Shown: positions 60,420 through 64,000 of the stretch, in pieces
How the letters are laid out: each line of letters starts with the position of its first letter
Numbering within the stretch: position 1 is the stretch's first letter
Assembly: GCA_040221095.1 (NCBI GenBank)
Contig: JAVJVP010000008.1
Coordinates: 186,001-250,000, forward strand
Origin: UBA1479 sp040221095
GTDB taxonomy: Bacteria > Pseudomonadota > Alphaproteobacteria > Rhodospirillales > Casp-alpha2
Length of the DNA stretch: 64,000 nt
Direction: 5' to 3'
Notes under the pieces: generated by a model
What the model was told of the DNA's origin: nothing
Database searches by the model: none
Seen by the model: the letters and a program-made list of their open reading frames with translations, nothing else
Translations under genes and position numbers: made by a program

Positions 60420-60478
60420 GTCACCCCCCGCGAAGGCTGGGGTCCATAGCCCTGGATTCCCGCTTGCGCGGGAATGAC
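60420..60478. repeat. Paired palindromic intergenic repeat, copy 4
   Basis: GTCACCCCCCGCGAAGGCTGGGGTCC and TGGATTCCCGCTTGCGCGGGAATGAC form two imperfect stem-loops, closely like copy 3 in order. It lies between the convergent ends of secA and the MAPEG-like gene. Confidence 0.78.
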
Positions 60479-60487
60479 GGACTCGGG

Positions 60488-61003
60488 TCAGCCGAGAAAC
60501 CGCACAATCACGAAGCCCAGCATCCCCAGATTGATGAAGAAGCCCGCCGCCATGCCGGGTGCCCGGCCCATGGGGCTGCGGCGGTAGCCGATCCAGAACG
60601 CGCAGCGGGCCAGCACGAAGGCGACCGGCAGGGCGGTCAGCCACGCACTTTCATCGGCCTTGACGACCATGGCGAAGGCCAGCAGCAGCGGAATGAAGAT
60701 CAACGTCTGCTCGACCGTATTGCCCAGCACTCGCATATCGACCCGCCGCCAGGTCGCAGGGGCGTCGGTCAGGGGATCGATGGCCCCGGTGATCAGCCGC
60801 GTCAGGGCCACGGCCTGGACCACCACGAGAAGGAACCCGGCCGGCAGGACGGACAGTTTCAGGACCAGGGCAATGCGTTCCCCCGGGTCGGGGATCGGCC
60901 CCGGCCAGCCGTCGAGCCAGGTCAATAGCCCCCACAGCACGAGCGCCAGCCCGGTCCCGCCGAGAAGGCTGAGCCAGAGCGTCATTCTTTGATCGGATGT
61001 CAT
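60488..61003 (-). CDS. MAPEG-family membrane protein
   Basis: A 171-residue protein with four predicted helices (about 9-28, 45-70, 98-115, 150-168). Segments such as RVLGNTVEQTLIFIPLLLAF, LARCAFWIGYRR and the N-terminal two helices fit the MAPEG superfamily (glutathione/eicosanoid-type membrane proteins); bacterial members are mostly uncharacterised. ATG 61003 lies 8 bases after the accA stop, so it follows accA in an operon. Confidence 0.8.
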   Translation of the reverse strand: MTSDQRMTLWLSLLGGTGLALVLWGLLTWLDGWPGPIPDPGERIALVLKLSVLPAGFLLVVVQAVALTRLITGAIDPLTDAPATWRRVDMRVLGNTVEQTLIFIPLLLAFAMVVKADESAWLTALPVAFVLARCAFWIGYRRSPMGRAPGMAAGFFINLGMLGFVIVRFLG

Positions 61004-61011
61004 TGTCGGGT

Positions 61012-61968
61012 CTACGCGAGACCGTTGACGCCCATTTTCAGGAACTTCTCACGCCGCGCGCTGCGCAGGGCGTCGCCGGGCAGGGCCGCCAGTTCGGCGA
61101 GTTGCTTGTCGATTTCCTTGCCGACCTTCTGGATCGCCTGATCCCGTTCGCGGTGGGCGCCGCCCAGCGGCTCCGCCACGATGGCGTCGATGACGCCGAG
61201 ATCGGCCAGGTCCTGGGCCGTCAGCTTGAGCGCCCCCGCCGCCGTTTCGGCCATGTCGCCGTCGCGCCACAGGATCGAGGCGCAGCCTTCCGGCGAGATC
61301 ACCGAATAGACCGCATGTTCCATCATCACCACCACGTTGGCGGCGGCCAGCGCGATGGCGCCGCCGGACCCGCCCTCGCCGATCACGACGGAAACGAAGG
61401 GCACCTTGATGCCGAAGCAGACTTCGATGGAGCGGGCGATGGCTTCGGCCTGGCCACGGGCCTCGGCCTCGACCCCCGGATAGGCGCCGGGCGTATCGAC
61501 CAGGGTGATGACCGGCAGGTTGAAGCGGTCGGCCAGTTTCATCAGACGCTGGGCCTTGCGGTAGCCCTCGGGCTTGGCCATGCCGAAGTTGTGGCGCACC
61601 CGGGCGACCGTGTCGGCGCCCTTTTCGTTGCCGATGACGACCACCGACTGGCCGCGAAACCGGCCCATGCCGCCGACCACGGCCGGATCCTCGGCGAACT
61701 GGCGGTCGCCGGCCAGTGGCGTGAAGTCGTCGATAAGGGAATTGATGTAGTCCATGGCATGGGGGCGGTCGTGATGGCGCGCCACCTGCGTCTTCTGCCA
61801 GGGCGTCAGCTTCTGGTAGGTCGTGACCAGCAGCTTGTCGACCTTGGCCTGCATCTTGCCGACTTCGTCGGCGATGTTCATCTGGCCGTCGGACGAGAGG
61901 TGCCGAAGCTCCTCGATCTTGCCCTCAAGCTCGGCGATGGGCTTTTCGAAATCCAGATAATTGTGCAT
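61012..61968 (-). CDS. accA: Acetyl-CoA carboxylase carboxyltransferase subunit alpha
   Basis: A 318-residue AccA of standard length; with AccD it transfers the carboxyl group from biotin to acetyl-CoA at the start of fatty acid synthesis. Typical features are HNYLDFEKPIAELE at the start, RLMKLADRFNLPVITLVDTPG, IGEGGSGGAIALAAAN and SPEGCASILWRD. No frame problems are seen. A MAPEG-like gene follows after 8 bases; an unknown small gene precedes it by 60 bases. Confidence 0.97.
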   Translation of the reverse strand: MHNYLDFEKPIAELEGKIEELRHLSSDGQMNIADEVGKMQAKVDKLLVTTYQKLTPWQKTQVARHHDRPHAMDYINSLIDDFTPLAGDRQFAEDPAVVGGMGRFRGQSVVVIGNEKGADTVARVRHNFGMAKPEGYRKAQRLMKLADRFNLPVITLVDTPGAYPGVEAEARGQAEAIARSIEVCFGIKVPFVSVVIGEGGSGGAIALAAANVVVMMEHAVYSVISPEGCASILWRDGDMAETAAGALKLTAQDLADLGVIDAIVAEPLGGAHRERDQAIQKVGKEIDKQLAELAALPGDALRSARREKFLKMGVNGLA

Positions 61969-62028
61969 GTGCGTTTTCTAGCACAGGCCTTTGCGCCTTG
62001 GCGACGTGGAAAATCGCCGAAATCGCCC

Positions 62029-62379
62029 CTAAAACCGTTCTTCGCCGGTTTTCCGGACGGCATCGGGGAAATCCCGGTAAAGGGCGAATTTCACCTGTGA
62101 AACCAATTTGTTGACGCAATGGTGCAGGCCCTCAACGGGCTCGGCCCGCGTCGCCACATGGCCGAAGGCTTCATCCAACTGCGCCAAGCCCGTAACCTCG
62201 ACCATGATGTGGAATTCGGGCAGATCCTGCGGTCCCAGGCCCAGCTTGCGCCGGGTCAGCCGCCATCCCGCGACATGCCCCTGGTCCTTCAGATGGTCCA
62301 GGTACTTGCCCACGTGATCGGCGAAGTCCAGGTCACCGACCCCGTCCTTCAAGGTGCACCAGATGTGATAGATGTCCAT
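62029..62379 (-). CDS. Conserved small protein of unknown function
   Basis: A 116-residue soluble protein beginning YHIWCTLKDGVGDLDFADHV. The pattern HVAGWRLTRRKLGLGP and LPEFHIMVEVTGLAQLDEAFGHVA suggests a small alpha/beta fold of the kind seen in dimeric ferredoxin-like proteins. I have the impression of a conserved alphaproteobacterial family, but cannot name a function. It sits between the EAL-protein gene (13 bases upstream end) and accA, on the same strand. Confidence 0.75.
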   Translation of the reverse strand: MDIYHIWCTLKDGVGDLDFADHVGKYLDHLKDQGHVAGWRLTRRKLGLGPQDLPEFHIMVEVTGLAQLDEAFGHVATRAEPVEGLHHCVNKLVSQVKFALYRDFPDAVRKTGEERF

Positions 62380-62392
62380 GGCCGGGGCCTTG

Positions 62393-64000
62393 TCAGGATG
62401 CAGCCGGTTCCGGCGCGGACGCGGCGGGCTGGGCCGCCGGCGCCGCGGACACGGACGACGCCGCGTGGCTTGAGGTCAGCGGCCCCGTGGCCTTGGCCCC
62501 CGGCGCGGTGGACGCCGCCAGTTTTTCGCGGAAATCGCTGTATTCGGTCAGGTCGAACTTGGGCGGGCCGAACAGGAAGCCCTGCACGAAGTCGATGCCG
62601 CAGGCATGGCAGAACGACACCGTTTCCGGCGTATCGACCATTTCGGCGATGGTCTCGACCTTCAGTTCGCGGCAGAACGACGCCAGCGCCGTGAGAAAGG
62701 CCCGGCCGCGCTCGATCGCTTCCGCATTCTTGACCACCGGGCCGTCGATCTTGACCACGTCGACGTCGATGGCGGACAGATACTGGAAGCTGGCCGCTCC
62801 GGCACCGAAATCGTCCAGGCACACGGGATAGCCCATGCCGCGCAGGTTCTGGATGAATTCATTGGCGGTTTCCAGATCCTCGACCCGCGAGGATTCCGTC
62901 AGTTCGAAGATCAGCTTGCCCTGGGTCCAGGGATTGGCTTTCAGGCGGTCCTGCAGGCCGTCGATATAGCGCTTGTCGACGATCGAATTGCCCGAGATGT
63001 TGACGGCGACCGAGGCGAACATGGGCGCGTCCTTGTTCTCGTCGATCCAAGCCATGACCTTGTCGATGACCGACAGATCGAAGGCGCCGATCAGGCCCGT
63101 TTCCTCGGCGAAGGTGATGTACTTGTAGGGGCTTTCGCCGTGCTTGCCCTGGAACCGGGCCAGCGCCTCGTAATGGTGGATGACCCCGTCCTTGATGCCG
63201 ATGATCGGATGCATGGCCATGCGGAAATCGGATTTCTTGACCACCCGGTTGAAGGTTTCCGCCGTCTCCATGGCGTCCTTGACCAGGTCGTCCATGCTGC
63301 CTGACAGGGCTTCGAGCGACACCGCCCCGCCCTTGGACTTGGAGAATTCGTTGAGCGCGTGGATTACGCCCTTGGTCAGGTTTTCCTCGGTCAGGCCGTC
63401 TCCGGCGTCAATGGTCGCCGCACCGACGGAGATGCCCTCGGCCTCGGGCGCGATGTTCTGGATCAGGGACGAAATGCGCGCCTTCATGGCGTCCACGTCC
63501 AGGCCCTGGCCGTGGACCACCCCGTACTTGCCGTCGCCCAACTTGGCCGCCGCGTCGCCGTTGACCGACGACATCTTGAGCACCGAGCCCACCGCCCCCA
63601 TCAGGTTCTCGCGCTGGGCCTCGTCCATTTCCTCCTGGGCTTCGGCCAGACCGTCGAGCTCGACCAGGGTCATCTTGTCGGCCCCGTCGACGCCCTCGGC
63701 GAGCATCTTCGACGCCATCTTGCCGAAACTGTCGGCGTCGTAGAGCCCTTCCTTGCCGGTCTTCTTCAGGGACTTGTCCGTGGACAGGCCGCCGGCCATG
63801 TGGAAGGCCAGGAAATAGCGGTTTTCCAGCTCCGGGTTGCGGTAGCCGCAGGTCACCAGAGGTTGGGTGCTGCCGTTGGCGCCCTTGAAGCGCAAATGGA
63901 TGTTGTCGAACCGGCCGGTGCGGGCGATGGCGTCGAGCATCTGTTCGGCCAGCGGCCGGTCTTCGTCGGCGATGATGTCGAGAATGGGCATGCCCTTAAG
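62393..64000 (-). CDS. EAL-domain protein with degenerate GGDEF (5' end beyond window)
   Basis: A partial frame: an internal ATG at 63991 exists, but the three codons before it are open and the first ~75 residues look like the second half of a PAS domain, so the gene probably starts outside. A GGDEF-like middle has LGDGKYG where GGDEF is expected, so cyclase activity is unlikely. The C-terminal EAL domain is nearly complete: EALARF, VNISGN, ELTE, DDFGAG, VKIDG and QGFLFG. It may hydrolyse c-di-GMP. A Pro/Ala-rich tail ends the protein. Confidence 0.88.
   Translation of the reverse strand, partial: LKGMPILDIIADEDRPLAEQMLDAIARTGRFDNIHLRFKGANGSTQPLVTCGYRNPELENRYFLAFHMAGGLSTDKSLKKTGKEGLYDADSFGKMASKMLAEGVDGADKMTLVELDGLAEAQEEMDEAQRENLMGAVGSVLKMSSVNGDAAAKLGDGKYGVVHGQGLDVDAMKARISSLIQNIAPEAEGISVGAATIDAGDGLTEENLTKGVIHALNEFSKSKGGAVSLEALSGSMDDLVKDAMETAETFNRVVKKSDFRMAMHPIIGIKDGVIHHYEALARFQGKHGESPYKYITFAEETGLIGAFDLSVIDKVMAWIDENKDAPMFASVAVNISGNSIVDKRYIDGLQDRLKANPWTQGKLIFELTESSRVEDLETANEFIQNLRGMGYPVCLDDFGAGAASFQYLSAIDVDVVKIDGPVVKNAEAIERGRAFLTALASFCRELKVETIAEMVDTPETVSFCHACGIDFVQGFLFGPPKFDLTEYSDFREKLAASTAPGAKATGPLTSSHAASSVSAAPAAQPAASAPEPAAS

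Overview
The window looks like chromosomal DNA of a GC-rich alphaproteobacterium, most likely of the order Rhodospirillales. This rests on housekeeping genes of alphaproteobacterial type (secA, der-bamB-yfgM, serC-serA, accA, argJ, metA), many orphan chemoreceptors and PAS/CHASE histidine kinases, and an encapsulated-ferritin-like protein close to the Rhodospirillum rubrum one. No phage, integrase, transposase, CRISPR array or rRNA was seen. One tRNA-Leu(UAA) is present.

Layout. 1-13 kb: a secreted TPR protein cut by the window edge, a soluble chemoreceptor, a TPR-glycosyltransferase overlapping a cobalamin gene (cobC), a FecR-domain secreted protein, an iron-type alcohol dehydrogenase with an AlkA-type glycosylase, a chemoreceptor fused to a PilZ-like domain, an orphan periplasmic amide/amino-acid binding protein, and a sharply AT-rich 240-bp gap. 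13-18 kb: an amidotransferase, a Sel1 protein, a small lipoprotein and the conserved yfgM-bamB-der block. 18-23 kb: on the minus strand, a probable tungsten aldehyde oxidoreductase operon (four-cluster ferredoxin, catalytic subunit, FAD subunit, MoaD-like protein, unknown small protein), followed by an EncFtn-like ferritin with neither shell gene nor targeting tail. 23-32 kb: a NIT-domain chemoreceptor, an unknown P-loop protein, a MetA carrying the acetyl-CoA-type Glu111, an MmgE/PrpD protein behind a GntR-like palindrome, and a GH17-GT2 beta-glucan enzyme. 32-34 kb: two overlapping methyltransferases that would turn glycine into glycine betaine. 34-40 kb: a minus-strand signalling cluster (binding protein, histidine kinase, two tiny related proteins, hybrid kinase). 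40-47 kb: serC-serA, a CheB-like esterase, an APH-like kinase and a divergent enolase. 47-57 kb: a cyclic-nucleotide-domain protein, two short winged-helix proteins, Gdx, a PycTM-like membrane protein, a low-GC small membrane protein beside the tRNA, bluB, a MoaB/CinA-type protein, a glycine-zipper lipoprotein, a CPBP protease, mutT, argJ and a parvulin. 57-64 kb: secA, a MAPEG-like protein, accA, an unknown protein and an EAL protein cut by the window edge.

How it fits together. The content points to a motile, sensory-rich, osmotically challenged (perhaps marine) bacterium with cobalamin synthesis, exopolysaccharide or periplasmic glucan synthesis and tungsten/molybdopterin aldehyde chemistry. 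The most unusual items are the aldehyde oxidoreductase locus with a shell-less EncFtn, an enolase paralogue that keeps its metal ligands but lacks the catalytic-site histidine, the kinase cluster with two tiny tandem paralogues, the orphan PycTM-like protein, and a structured leader before the glycine betaine genes. A family of paired palindromes recurs in four intergenic gaps between 46 and 61 kb.
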